Shown: positions 15,337 through 22,991 of the stretch, in pieces | Layout of the letters: each line of letters opens with the position of its first letter | Numbering within the stretch: position 1 is the first letter of the stretch | Assembly: GCA_028288515.1 (NCBI GenBank) | Contig: JAQBNP010000237.1 | Span: forward strand, 1-35,424 | Reading direction: 5' to 3' | Length of the DNA stretch: 35,424 nucleotides | DNA from: Flaviaestuariibacter sp. | Lineage (GTDB): Bacteria; Bacteroidota; Bacteroidia; Chitinophagales; Chitinophagaceae | Position numbers and translations under genes: made by a program | The notes under the pieces: model-generated | Database searches by the model: none | Told to the model about the DNA's origin: nothing | The model's input: only the letters and a program-made list of their open reading frames with translations

Positions 15337-18300
15337 TCACTTGTGGCGGCTCGTATCCGCTGCGCGGGCAGGCGCTTCAGGTACGATCGTCGCCGGTGCC
15401 GACGCATATTGTTTGGTCAGTGCCGGCAGCAGCGAGCTGAGCATGAATTCATTCAGCTCGTCCTCGCGCTCAACCCCACCGTAGAAATCGGGCTTCTCCG
15501 TTTTCAGGTAGGTATAATAGGCTTTCTGATCCTTGAGGTCTTTTTCGATCGCCGTCCGGAGCTTGGTCGCCAGTGCCTGGTCGCCGGCCTTATAGGCGGC
15601 CTCCAGGTAGAGGAGCGACGTCTGGTTGTGCGAGTTGTAGCGGCTCACCATGGCGTAGGGCAGGTTCTCCGGCGAGATATTGCTTTCGGCGCGCTTGAGC
15701 AGGTTCAGCGCTTCGGCCTTGCGGCCTTTGTCGGCGAGGTTTCCGGCCGCTTCGGCAAATACCGAGCGGATCGAAAGCAGGTGACGGCGGTTCTCTTCAT
15801 CGAAATAAATATTCTTCAGGTTTGCGCCCCCAAATTCGAACTTGGTCATGAGGTTGCGGTACATCACGTCGCTGTTGTTGTCGCGAATGGTGGAACCGCG
15901 CAAGGCCTGGTCAACCAGCCATTTTTGCTGGGGAAACTCGTTCTTTACCGGCACAAGGCGGTAGGTCATGCCATCCTTGCGGAGGTATTGGCCGAAGCCG
16001 AGCTCACCATAAGGAGACGTGAAATAGATCGGGCGCTTCCAACCGTTTGAGGCGATCACGTTGAGGATCGTCAGTTGGTCGAGCGTGAGGTAGCTGCGCT
16101 CCGGAAGGTCGAACTGCAGGTCGCTGTAAGCGCTGTCGGTCGCATTGACCGCGCCGGAGGCTTTCGCTGCTGCCATGTCTACCGGCACTGTGAAGCGCCG
16201 CGTGGGGAAGGTTGCCTGCACGTTCGTCTTGTCTTCAACATTGAGCATGCTGCCCACCTGGTCCTTCATAACGGAAAGCAGGTTGCGCGGCTGTGTCTGG
16301 TCGCCTTCGGGCCGGAACATGATATAGGAGAGACCGGCGATCTGCTCCGGGGTCCAGGGCAGGTCGATGGCAGGACTTTCGTTGACCTTGTACCGCATCT
16401 GGTTCACATACCAGTCGATGCCGAGAAGACTTGTGTTGATGATGCGGATATCGGGGCGAACGCCTTCCACTTCCTGGGCATACCAGAGAGGGTAGGTGTC
16501 GTTGTCGCCGAAGGTAAAAAGAATGGCATTCGGCGCGCAGCTTTCCAGGTAGTCCTTGGCCACCGAAGGTGCCAGTGTCTTCTGGCTCCGGTCATGATCG
16601 TCCCATTCGGAGGCGGCCATGAGGATTGGCGCGGACATACAGAGCAGGAATGCCAGGATGGTTGCGGGGCGCAGGTTTCCTTTGTTTCCGGCAACGGCTC
16701 TCGTGATGAAGTGGATGGCTGCCACAACAACGGCGTAGATCACGGTAGCGATCAGCGCGCTGACGAAAGCGCCGCCGCCTGTCGTGTTCGTGTTGCTCAT
16801 CAGGGTGATGATAAACGTCGCGGCGCCGCCATAGGTAAGGCAGTTCATGAATGTTTTCTTGTCCTCGCGCTCGCGGGCCATCCGTACAAAGCCGATCACG
16901 GAAAGGCCGATCCAGATCGCATAGGCATAGAAGGACCCGGCGTACGCGTAGTCTCGTTCACGCGGCTGGTTGCCGGGTTGATTGAGATAGAGCACGATCG
17001 CCATGCCGGTGAAGAAGAACAGCAGGAAGGAGACGATCCAGTCGCGGCGGTCCTTCATGAAATGATAGACGCATCCGAAGATGCCCAGGATGAATGGTAT
17101 CAGGTAGAGCTTGTTGTTGGCGCCATTGTGCTTGAGGCTGTCCGGAAGCTTCGACTGGTCGCCGAGGCGGGCGTTATCGATCGCTGAAAAGCCGGAGATC
17201 CAGTTGCCGTCGCGCTTGTTGCCATAGCCCTGGATATCGTTCTGCTTACCGGCGAAATTCCACATGAAATAGCGCCAGTACATGAACCCTGTCTGGTAGG
17301 TGATGAACCACCGGATATTGTCGCCATACGTGGGGCGCTCCCATCCTTCGGGGATGCCTGCCTGCGGGTTGCCCTGCACGCGTTCAAGCCCAAGCCATTC
17401 GCCGTAAAAGTCCGCGTGGTTCTGGTCGTTGCTCCGGTCCCAGATGCGGGGGAACAGAACCTCGTCCTCGCTTTTGTAAACAGGATCCTGTGCGCGGCCT
17501 ACCTCGATATAATGGTCTTTGCCGCGCGTGTATTTCATCTCGCCTTCCTTGGTCACAACCTGGCCATTCTCATCCCGCTCGAAGTCGGCGGTAAAGTACG
17601 CGCCATACATCAGAGGGGCGGAGCCGTATTGCTCGCGGCCGAGGTAATAGTTCAGGCTCATCGGGTTGTCGACGTTGTTCATATCCAGTGCCGGGTTGGC
17701 GCTGGAGCGAACAAGGGTTGTCACGTATGTCGAGTAGCCGATCAGCATGAAGATCAGGCTCCACAGGCCGAGGCGCAAAAACGAGTAGCCCTTCTGGCGT
17801 GCCTTGCGGAGGCCGAACCAGATGAGGAAGGCAAGGAGAAGGAAGAAGAAAATAAAGCCGGAGAAGAAGGGCAGGCCGAAGCTGTTGACGAAGAGGATAT
17901 CGAACTTGCCCGCGAACTTCACGGTCCACTGGATGATCACCAGCTGGATGATGCCGGTGATGATGCAGCCGATGATAAAGGCCCAGATCGCGCCCTTGCG
18001 GGTATAGTTGTAGCGACGGTAATAGTAGATCATCACCATGGCCGGGATCGTCAGGAGGTTCAACAAGTGAACGCCGATGGAAAGACCCATCATGAAGGCG
18101 ATAAAGATGATCCACCGGTCTGCGTAGTTGCGTTGCTGCCGGTCAGTACCGGCGGCTACGTCCGCGCGCTCCCATTTGAGCATGGCCCAGAAGACGAGCG
18201 CCGTGAAGAAGGAGGACAGCGCATAGACCTCGCCTTCAACCGCGCTGAACCAGAATGAATCGCTGAATGTATACGCCAGTCCGCCAACGATGCCGGAACC

Positions 18301-18663
18301 CATGATCGCAAATGTTTGCGCGCTTGTGGGCTCCTCGGTGAAGCCTACCATCAGCTTGCGGCCAAAATGCGTGATGGTCCAGAAAAGGAACAGGATGGTG
18401 AAGCCGCTCGCCAGGGCGTTCATGATGTTGACCGCTTTCGCCGCCGTATCCGGATGATCGCCAAAGAGAATGATGAAGAACCGGCCGAACAACGTAAACA
18501 CGGGGGCCCCTGGCGGATGCGGCAGCTGCAGCTTGTAGGCCGCGGAAACGAATTCGCCGCAGTCCCAGAAGCTGCCCGACTTTTCGGCCGTCAGGATATA
18601 GACCAGGGAAGCAATCGCACACACGACCCAGCCGGTCATGTTGTTCACTTTTTTGAAATTCAT
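15337..18663 (-). CDS. GT117 / DUF2723 membrane glycosyltransferase (TMEM260-like)
   Basis: 1108 residues. The N-terminal half has many hydrophobic segments (for example WVVCAIASLVYILTA, WIIFIAFMMGLSIGVHLLNL, AIWAFIIGCIITGIIQLVII) typical of a GT-C polytopic fold. The family signature SFWDCGEF with acidic residues Asp34 and Glu37 sits in the first loop, the usual place of the catalytic acids in polyprenol-phosphate-sugar-dependent GT-C enzymes, followed by LPHPPGAPVF. A large soluble region comes after the last membrane segments; it includes FTFGDNDTYPLWYAQ, and its last 150 residues look TPR-like. DUF2723 is widespread in Bacteroidota and related to human TMEM260, a protein O-mannosyltransferase, so extracytoplasmic protein glycosylation is a reasonable inference. 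A lipid-phosphate-mannose synthase homologue lies at 34687. It has a likely promoter at 18710-18717 and a strong terminator. Confidence 0.88.
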   Translation of the reverse strand: MNFKKVNNMTGWVVCAIASLVYILTAEKSGSFWDCGEFVSAAYKLQLPHPPGAPVFTLFGRFFIILFGDHPDTAAKAVNIMNALASGFTILFLFWTITHFGRKLMVGFTEEPTSAQTFAIMGSGIVGGLAYTFSDSFWFSAVEGEVYALSSFFTALVFWAMLKWERADVAAGTDRQQRNYADRWIIFIAFMMGLSIGVHLLNLLTIPAMVMIYYYRRYNYTRKGAIWAFIIGCIITGIIQLVIIQWTVKFAGKFDILFVNSFGLPFFSGFIFFFLLLAFLIWFGLRKARQKGYSFLRLGLWSLIFMLIGYSTYVTTLVRSSANPALDMNNVDNPMSLNYYLGREQYGSAPLMYGAYFTADFERDENGQVVTKEGEMKYTRGKDHYIEVGRAQDPVYKSEDEVLFPRIWDRSNDQNHADFYGEWLGLERVQGNPQAGIPEGWERPTYGDNIRWFITYQTGFMYWRYFMWNFAGKQNDIQGYGNKRDGNWISGFSAIDNARLGDQSKLPDSLKHNGANNKLYLIPFILGIFGCVYHFMKDRRDWIVSFLLFFFTGMAIVLYLNQPGNQPRERDYAYAGSFYAYAIWIGLSVIGFVRMAREREDKKTFMNCLTYGGAATFIITLMSNTNTTGGGAFVSALIATVIYAVVVAAIHFITRAVAGNKGNLRPATILAFLLCMSAPILMAASEWDDHDRSQKTLAPSVAKDYLESCAPNAILFTFGDNDTYPLWYAQEVEGVRPDIRIINTSLLGIDWYVNQMRYKVNESPAIDLPWTPEQIAGLSYIMFRPEGDQTQPRNLLSVMKDQVGSMLNVEDKTNVQATFPTRRFTVPVDMAAAKASGAVNATDSAYSDLQFDLPERSYLTLDQLTILNVIASNGWKRPIYFTSPYGELGFGQYLRKDGMTYRLVPVKNEFPQQKWLVDQALRGSTIRDNNSDVMYRNLMTKFEFGGANLKNIYFDEENRRHLLSIRSVFAEAAGNLADKGRKAEALNLLKRAESNISPENLPYAMVSRYNSHNQTSLLYLEAAYKAGDQALATKLRTAIEKDLKDQKAYYTYLKTEKPDFYGGVEREDELNEFMLSSLLPALTKQYASAPATIVPEAPARAADTSRHK

Positions 18664-18709
18664 ACAGTGAGATGGTTGGTTAAAAACGCCCGCCTTTTTG
18701 CGAGACAGG

Positions 18710-18717
18710 CAAAAATA
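18710..18717 (-). promoter_or_regulatory. Probable -7 promoter element for the GT117 gene
   Basis: An exact TAnnTTTG match, TATTTTTG on the minus strand, places a start about 40 bases before the GT117 ATG. The -33 region is weak: TTTTC about 22 bases upstream rather than TTTG. The rest of the 223-base gap (18664-18886) shows no gene I can support; GGCGAGGCC-type GC-rich inverted bases near 18812-18826 lack a T run. Confidence 0.45.
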
Positions 18718-18886
18718 GGGAAGCCCCTAAATTAAGCGGGAAAAGAATTGCGTAAATGTTAAACAGGGAGATGTGCTGCAAGCGGCTGTGGCAACGGGTT
18801 GGGGCGCATCGACCGGCCTCGCCGGCAGCACGAATCACGACAGTGCATATCACGGTTCGATCCTGGATTCTTCGCGGCAATGAAAC

Positions 18887-19183
18887 TCATGGCAACCGGT
18901 GCATCGCATCAACGGTCCAGGCTTCGGCGCGTTCGGCAAACAGCGCACGTGTCATCGTCCACGTCTCTTCAAAAAAAGGGGACCGCCTGTACGCGTCCAG
19001 AGCGGCCTCGTCATCCCACCGGCTGAACGTAAAAAAGACAGATGGCCTCTTACGATCCTGCCACAGCTCGAGGTGGCTGCAACCGGGGCAGGCGCGGATG
19101 CGTTCCTTCCGCTCGTCGAACAGCGCCGTGAACGCTTCGACGGCCTCGTCACGGAAGATCATTTTCACGATCCTGGTCACCAT
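18887..19183 (-). CDS. Antibiotic biosynthesis monooxygenase (ABM)-fold protein
   Basis: 98 residues, the usual size of a single dimeric alpha+beta ABM domain. Features seen: an N-terminal strand MVTRIVKMIF, a helix VEAFTALFDERKERIRAC, a strand HLELWQDRK, then VFFTFSRWDDEAALDAYRRSPFF, the characteristic 'W-x-D-x-x-A-L-x-x-Y-x-x-S' core of the family, and a C-terminal EAWTVD strand. Members include heme-degrading and quinol monooxygenases, but many are uncharacterised; the name does not imply antibiotic production. The ATG overlaps the stop of the SAM-hydrolase-family gene by one base (TAATG), so the two are co-translated. Confidence 0.8.
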   Translation of the reverse strand: MVTRIVKMIFRDEAVEAFTALFDERKERIRACPGCSHLELWQDRKRPSVFFTFSRWDDEAALDAYRRSPFFEETWTMTRALFAERAEAWTVDAMHRLP

Positions 19184-20004
19184 TATTCGAAAAACACTTT
19201 GACGGTTTGGTAAAAGAGCCGGTTCTGCACCATGGTCGACACCTGCTGCTCGTTGTAGCCGCGCAGGCCGAACAGCCCGGCCGCATTGCCCTTATTGATC
19301 GCGATCTCCATATAGCCGGCGCTGTTGAAGAGGACGAGCTTCTCGCCCTGCGGCACATCGGCATAAGAGCCGCTGATGCGCTCGATGACCTCATCGCGTT
19401 TGAACACGATCTTGAAGCGTCGACCACGGCGCTGCTGCTCAAATTGCTCCTGGGTGATATTCACCACTACGTTCTCGAAATTGTCGATGAAGATGATCTG
19501 TCCTTCGATCCAGCCCTCGCCGTGGAGGGGCTTGAGAGGGTTCTTTTCAATATAAGAGACATCAGGAAGCCCGATGTTCTGGATCGGCTCCCCGTTGACA
19601 AGCTGCGTGATGGCCTTCGCGGCCACATCGATACAGTACAATGTATTCTTGATGGCCGTCTTATCGAGCGGGATCCCGATCACCATTTCAGGTTTTTCCT
19701 CGAGGATCATTTCTAGCAGGCCGTTGTCGGCACAGAGAACATACTGGTCTTTATGAAACGCGAAGAGGAGCTGGTCGGGCTTGGACTCGAACAGGTTGAT
19801 GAGGACGATATGGTGCGTGAACTCCGGGAAATTCTTAATGGCGCTCCGGCTGACGTATGCCGCCTGCGGGTAATTGAAGGGAGAAAGGTTATGCGAGATG
19901 TCGACGATCTGGAACTGCGGGTTGATGCGCAACAAACGCCCTTTGATCGCGCCGATCAGGTAATCCTGATGGCCAATATCCGATGTGAGCGTTACCAGTG
20001 GCAT
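19183..20004 (-). CDS. SAM hydroxide adenosyltransferase / DUF62-family protein (divergent)
   Basis: 273 residues from the Met in MPLVTLTSDIG, chosen because the family begins within a few residues of the TSD(F/I)G motif; an in-frame ATG 33 bases upstream (20037) would add unrelated residues. The family converts S-adenosyl-methionine and water to adenosine and methionine and is related to fluorinase/chlorinase. Seen: TSDIGHQDY (7-15), DISHNLSPFNYPQAAY (about 35-50), CADNG, the C-terminal-domain strand IIFIDNFENVVVNIT, and LVLFNSAGYMEIAINKGNAA. Two usual active-site segments are changed: the VxDPGVG region reads LINLFESKP, and FHGRD(I/V)F, which carries the proposed catalytic His, reads TLYCIDVAAKA. 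Activity is therefore uncertain. It is coupled to the ABM gene downstream. Confidence 0.82.
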   Translation of the reverse strand: MPLVTLTSDIGHQDYLIGAIKGRLLRINPQFQIVDISHNLSPFNYPQAAYVSRSAIKNFPEFTHHIVLINLFESKPDQLLFAFHKDQYVLCADNGLLEMILEEKPEMVIGIPLDKTAIKNTLYCIDVAAKAITQLVNGEPIQNIGLPDVSYIEKNPLKPLHGEGWIEGQIIFIDNFENVVVNITQEQFEQQRRGRRFKIVFKRDEVIERISGSYADVPQGEKLVLFNSAGYMEIAINKGNAAGLFGLRGYNEQQVSTMVQNRLFYQTVKVFFE

Positions 20005-20091
20005 GTGTGGGGACCGGTGTAAAATTGCCTGTTTCAAGCGAGAATATGGAGACAGGCAGCCGGTTAATTTGTTAAGATACGCCGCAGCCCG

Positions 20092-20901
20092 CTATTTTAC
20101 GAGCTTGCCTTCCTGAAAGAAGAACTTTTGCACAAGCGAATCCGCCCAGCCGGGAAAGAATTTGTTGAGAAAGACGGTTCTCTTTCCGGTGAATGTCAGC
20201 ACCAGTGTGCGCTTCCGGTGTGCGATCGCCTTGAGGATGTGGCGCGCGCATTCCTCGGCGGACATCATCTTCGATTCATCCATCGGGCTTTCACCCTGGG
20301 GAAGTCCGTCCGCATTCAGGGCCGCCTGCCTGATATTGGAGGTGGTGAACCCCGGGCAGACCCACATGACGTGGACGCCGGATGACAACAGCTCGGTGCG
20401 GATCGACTCGAGCCAGCCCTGCAGGGCAAACTTAGATGCGGAGTAGCCGCTTCGACCCGGCAAGCCGCGGTAGCCCGCGATCGACGACACGCCGACAATG
20501 CTGCCCTTGCTTTGCAGCAGCGCCTCCAGCGCGAAGCGCGTGCAATAAACCGATCCAAAGAAGTTGATGTTCATGACCTGGTGAAGCACGTCGGTCGACA
20601 GGTCTTTGAGCAGCGCGCGCATAGAGACGCCCGCGTTGTTGATCAGGACGTCAATGCCACCGAAGACCTCAACGGTCGATTGGATGAAATTGCGGCAGTC
20701 GTTCTCATTGCTGACGTCGGCAACAAAGATGTGCAGCGGATGCCCGGGGTACTGCGACTGCAGGCGATAAAGCTTATCGTGGTGCCGGCCGCAGGTGGCA
20801 ACCTTTGCCCCGCTTTCGAGCAAGGACTCAACGAGCGCTTTGCCGATGCCGTCGGTACCGCCGGTCACGACGACGACCTTGTTCTTGAAATCTTTCATCA
20901 T
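20092..20901 (-). CDS. Short-chain dehydrogenase/reductase (classical SDR)
   Basis: 269 residues. Classical SDR motifs: cofactor loop TGGTDGIG (about 14-21), NNAG in DVLINNAGVSM, the catalytic Ser in VSSIAG (about Ser140), and YSASK with Tyr153 and Lys157. CGRHHDKL, with a basic residue after the second strand, favours NADP(H), a tentative reading. The C-terminus (TFTGKRTVFLNKFFPGWADSLVQKFF) is hydrophobic and amphipathic, as in DHRS7-like or membrane-associated SDRs. Substrate unknown. Two adjacent ATGs (20899-20901 and 20896-20898) are possible starts. An exact -7 element lies 17 bases upstream (20918-20925), which would give a very short leader. Confidence 0.9.
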   Translation of the reverse strand: MMKDFKNKVVVVTGGTDGIGKALVESLLESGAKVATCGRHHDKLYRLQSQYPGHPLHIFVADVSNENDCRNFIQSTVEVFGGIDVLINNAGVSMRALLKDLSTDVLHQVMNINFFGSVYCTRFALEALLQSKGSIVGVSSIAGYRGLPGRSGYSASKFALQGWLESIRTELLSSGVHVMWVCPGFTTSNIRQAALNADGLPQGESPMDESKMMSAEECARHILKAIAHRKRTLVLTFTGKRTVFLNKFFPGWADSLVQKFFFQEGKLVK

Positions 20902-20917
20902 ACCAAAAATCCTTTCA

Positions 20918-20925
20918 CAAACCTA
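20918..20925 (-). promoter_or_regulatory. Probable -7 promoter element for the SDR gene
   Basis: Exact TAnnTTTG match (TAGGTTTG on the minus strand). No clear TTTG lies 17-23 bases upstream; instead a perfect inverted repeat ATGCGC-TG-GCGCAT (20935-20948) occupies the spacer/-33 area and could be an operator. Confidence 0.45.
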
Positions 20926-20970
20926 GGGGAATAAATGCGCTGGCGCATCGAAAAGAAGAGCCCAAAAACG

Positions 20971-20993
20971 AAAAAGCCTCCGTGAGGAGGCTT
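20971..20993 (-). terminator. Rho-independent terminator behind tRNA-Lys
   Basis: On the minus strand AAGCCTCC-TCAC-GGAGGCTT forms a perfect 8-bp stem followed by TTTCGTTTTT. It starts 3 bases after the tRNA 3' end. Confidence 0.9.
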
Positions 20994-20996
20994 TCG

Positions 20997-21069
20997 TGAA
21001 CCCGCTGGGACTCGAACCCAGGGCCCATACATTAAAAGTGTATTGCTCTACCAACTGAGCTACGAGTTC
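20997..21069 (-). tRNA. tRNA-Lys (anticodon TTT)
   Basis: A 73-base cloverleaf folds by hand: acceptor GAACTCG/CGGGTTC with one T-G pair, D stem GCTC/GAGC, anticodon stem ATACA/TGTAT around loop CTTTTAA (anticodon TTT), 5-base variable loop, T stem CTGGG/CCCAG with TTCGAGT, discriminator A. The 3' CCA is not encoded (CGA follows), so it must be added by CCA-adding enzyme. It has its own promoter (21091-21122) and terminator (20971-20993). Confidence 0.97.
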
Positions 21070-21090
21070 ATCCCGTTTGAATTGGGAGTG

Positions 21091-21122
21091 CAAAAATAAT
21101 CCCCTGTCGATTAGCTGCCAAA
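21091..21122 (-). promoter_or_regulatory. Promoter of tRNA-Lys (Bacteroidota-type)
   Basis: On the minus strand TTTG (21119-21122), a 20-base spacer and TATTTTTG (21091-21098) match the primary sigma-factor pattern of Bacteroidota exactly. The predicted transcription start is about 15 bases before the mature tRNA 5' end. Confidence 0.78.
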
Positions 21123-21154
21123 TTATTTTGCAACGAACCCGTATTTTTTTTGAA

Positions 21155-22012
21155 TCATTTAAGGACCTCGTCGACAGCGGCCATCAGGTTTTCCTGTGCG
21201 GCGCTGTGCCCGGTCTGTGTTTCGATGCTTACGTACGCACGATGAGAGCGGCCGCAATAAATGCTGAGAGAGCCGTCGTCCTTGACCATATTGTTTTGAA
21301 GAACAACGTTGACCTTCTTGTCTTTCAGGGCTTCAAAGATGGCCTTGTCCGTTGTGATGATAAAGTCGCTCGCATCCATGTCGGGGTTGCGGAAAGCGGC
21401 ATGGGCAGCGCGGTAGAGGACACCGCCTTTGAGGTACTGGTCGATGGATGCATCACCAGCCGTGTTATTGTGAAGGGAAACGATGGTCTTGTCAACGGGG
21501 ATCTCGTCGAGGATGAACTTGGAGAACTCGGCGATCTGCTGGGAGATAATGTGGTCCTTCTTCAGGTTCGCTGACAGGTCGTTCCAGCGTCCTTTCGGTG
21601 TGAAGATATTGTCCGGATCCACCGTCATATCCTTGTCGAAGAGGGTGAATTCGATATTGCGCTCGTTGTTATTCTGCAGCTCGAGGTAAGTGCCGCCCTG
21701 CTCGCTGACGAATTTACGCGCGCCTTCAGATGCAGTGTACTCGTTGTGATGCAGGGAGAGAAGCACGTAAGGCTGCTCATCGGTTGTGGAGAACCGGGCA
21801 AGAGCGACAACGCGCTCACCAAAGCGGAAATAGCTTTTGCGCGCGGCAACTGCCTTGCGGGCGACAGGCGCTTTCGCAAAAGAGGTCGATGTGCTGGTTA
21901 AATACGTAGGCTCCGTTGTGATGTTGGAAGCCATTGTCGCGGTTGTGGTTTCCTGGGCTGACAGCAATGAGATATTGCAGATGATCAGCATGGACGTAAA
22001 TAGGTGTTTCAC
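21155..22012 (-). CDS. Exported putative zinc metallohydrolase (M14 / AstE-like), tentative
   Basis: 285 residues with a signal peptide (MKHLFTSMLIICNISLLSAQ) and a low-complexity Thr/Ser/Ala segment (20-60). From about residue 80 a hydrolase-like pattern appears: LLSLHHNEYTASEGA, holding a possible HxxE zinc motif (His88, Glu91); LELQNNNERNIEF and VDPDNIFTPKGRW; SLHNNT (His181, a possible third ligand); and a possible catalytic Glu264 in VSIETQTGH. This order (HxxE ... H ... E) resembles the M14 carboxypeptidase and succinylglutamate-desuccinylase superfamily. I do not recognise a named family, so the assignment is inferred from motif spacing only. It lies 42 bases downstream of plsX on the same strand and could be co-transcribed with it. 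Confidence 0.55.
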   Translation of the reverse strand: MKHLFTSMLIICNISLLSAQETTTATMASNITTEPTYLTSTSTSFAKAPVARKAVAARKSYFRFGERVVALARFSTTDEQPYVLLSLHHNEYTASEGARKFVSEQGGTYLELQNNNERNIEFTLFDKDMTVDPDNIFTPKGRWNDLSANLKKDHIISQQIAEFSKFILDEIPVDKTIVSLHNNTAGDASIDQYLKGGVLYRAAHAAFRNPDMDASDFIITTDKAIFEALKDKKVNVVLQNNMVKDDGSLSIYCGRSHRAYVSIETQTGHSAAQENLMAAVDEVLK

Positions 22013-22054
22013 GAAAAAATGATTAAAGGTGTTTTCTGCATTTCACTCCTCAAC

Positions 22055-22936
22055 TCAAACCTTCATCTTCTGCATTACCTCTGTGTAAATCATTTTCTGT
22101 GCCAATAATATCATGTTCTTGAAAGCTCTGCCTTTAGAAATGCCATGCCCGATGATCACCGGCTTGGCGATGCCGAGTACCGGCGTGCCGCCATATTCCT
22201 CAAAATTGAACCGCTCGAAATAGGGATTGTCCGAAGCATTTCGGGCCGCGATGCCATGGAGAGATTCGGCCAGCTTCAGGATGATATTGCCCGTGAAGCC
22301 ATCGCAGATCAGCACATCGGCCTTGTCAAGCAGGATGTCGCGTCCTTCAGCGTTGCCAATGAAGTGGATCGATGCATTCTCCCGCAGAAGGGGATAGGCT
22401 GCCTGCGCCAGGAGATTGCCTTTTCCTTCTTCCTCGCCGATATTCAGCAAGGCCACACGAGGCGTGGCGATGCCCAGAACCTCCCGTGCATATACGGTTC
22501 CCATGGTGGCAAACTGGTTCAGGTGCTCCGGCTTGCAGTCGGAGTTCAGACCGACGTCCAGAAGGAGGCCGGTGCCGCCACCCTCTTTCGGGATGATCGT
22601 CGAGATGGTGGGGCGAAGGATCCCCTCAAGCGGCTTCAGTGAATAGAGGGAGCCGACGAGCATGGCGCCCGTTGCCAGCAGGTGGAAACCAACGGAGATG
22701 GACGACCGCGGTTTTTCTTTCAGCGCGCGGGTCGGGTGCTCGTGCATGCCGATCGTTTCGGGCGCATGGACGATCTCGTATGAGCCGGGAACACCGGGCA
22801 GCAGCGGGGCGACCTGTCCTTCATCACCAACCAGGACGAGGTGGGCCGTGCCTCCTTCACCGGCGTATTGCCGGATGCCGTGAACCGCTTCCAGGGGAGC
22901 GAAGTCGCCGCCCATCATGTCAATGCCGATCTTCAT
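22055..22936 (-). CDS. plsX: Phosphate acyltransferase PlsX, with an internal deletion of a conserved segment
   Basis: PlsX makes acyl-phosphate from acyl-ACP and phosphate, feeding PlsY in phospholipid synthesis at the membrane. The start is taken at MKIGIDMMGGD, the family's N-terminus, giving 293 residues; an upstream in-frame ATG (22972) lies within the terminator hairpin and is unlikely. Family motifs seen: IDMMGGDFAP, RSSISVG, GLLLDVGLNSDCKPEHL, LLNIGEEEGKGN, HFIGNAEGRD, CDGFTGNIILK, YGGTPVLGI. Between Ala88 and Thr89 (HLLA|TGAMLVG) about 12 residues that normally read roughly xxGKADAFxSAGN are missing, without a frame change. The protein is therefore short even for Bacteroidota PlsX. 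It may be inactive, an unusual allele, or an assembly artefact. Context (DUF177-rpmF-plsX) is the conserved order. Confidence 0.93.
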   Translation of the reverse strand: MKIGIDMMGGDFAPLEAVHGIRQYAGEGGTAHLVLVGDEGQVAPLLPGVPGSYEIVHAPETIGMHEHPTRALKEKPRSSISVGFHLLATGAMLVGSLYSLKPLEGILRPTISTIIPKEGGGTGLLLDVGLNSDCKPEHLNQFATMGTVYAREVLGIATPRVALLNIGEEEGKGNLLAQAAYPLLRENASIHFIGNAEGRDILLDKADVLICDGFTGNIILKLAESLHGIAARNASDNPYFERFNFEEYGGTPVLGIAKPVIIGHGISKGRAFKNMILLAQKMIYTEVMQKMKV

Positions 22937-22944
22937 GTAGCGCC

Positions 22945-22991
22945 AAAAATAAAAAATCCATTGTCCCGCCAATCAAGGGGGACGATGGATT
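22945..22991 (-). terminator. Rho-independent terminator or attenuator between rpmF and plsX
   Basis: On the minus strand AATCCATCGTCCC and GGGACAATGGATT pair over 13 positions (one wobble or mismatch) around a loop of about 11 bases, followed by TTTTTATTTTT. The T run ends about 8 bases before the plsX ATG, so there is hardly room for a separate plsX promoter; read-through or attenuation is implied. Confidence 0.85.

Noticed and set aside
16075-17187. 370-codon plus-strand frame within the GT117 gene, and other long frames at 26699-27676 and 14336-15049
   Set aside because: All are opposite to confident genes with family motifs and show no domain of their own.
18680-18880. 66-codon minus-strand frame in the gap before the ABM gene's end
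   Set aside because: It runs across the GT117 promoter and has no signal peptide, family resemblance or start context; more likely non-coding.
20120-20135. A third DnaA-box match (TTTTGCACA) inside the SDR gene
   Set aside because: It is isolated and within coding sequence; about this many chance matches are expected in a window of this size.
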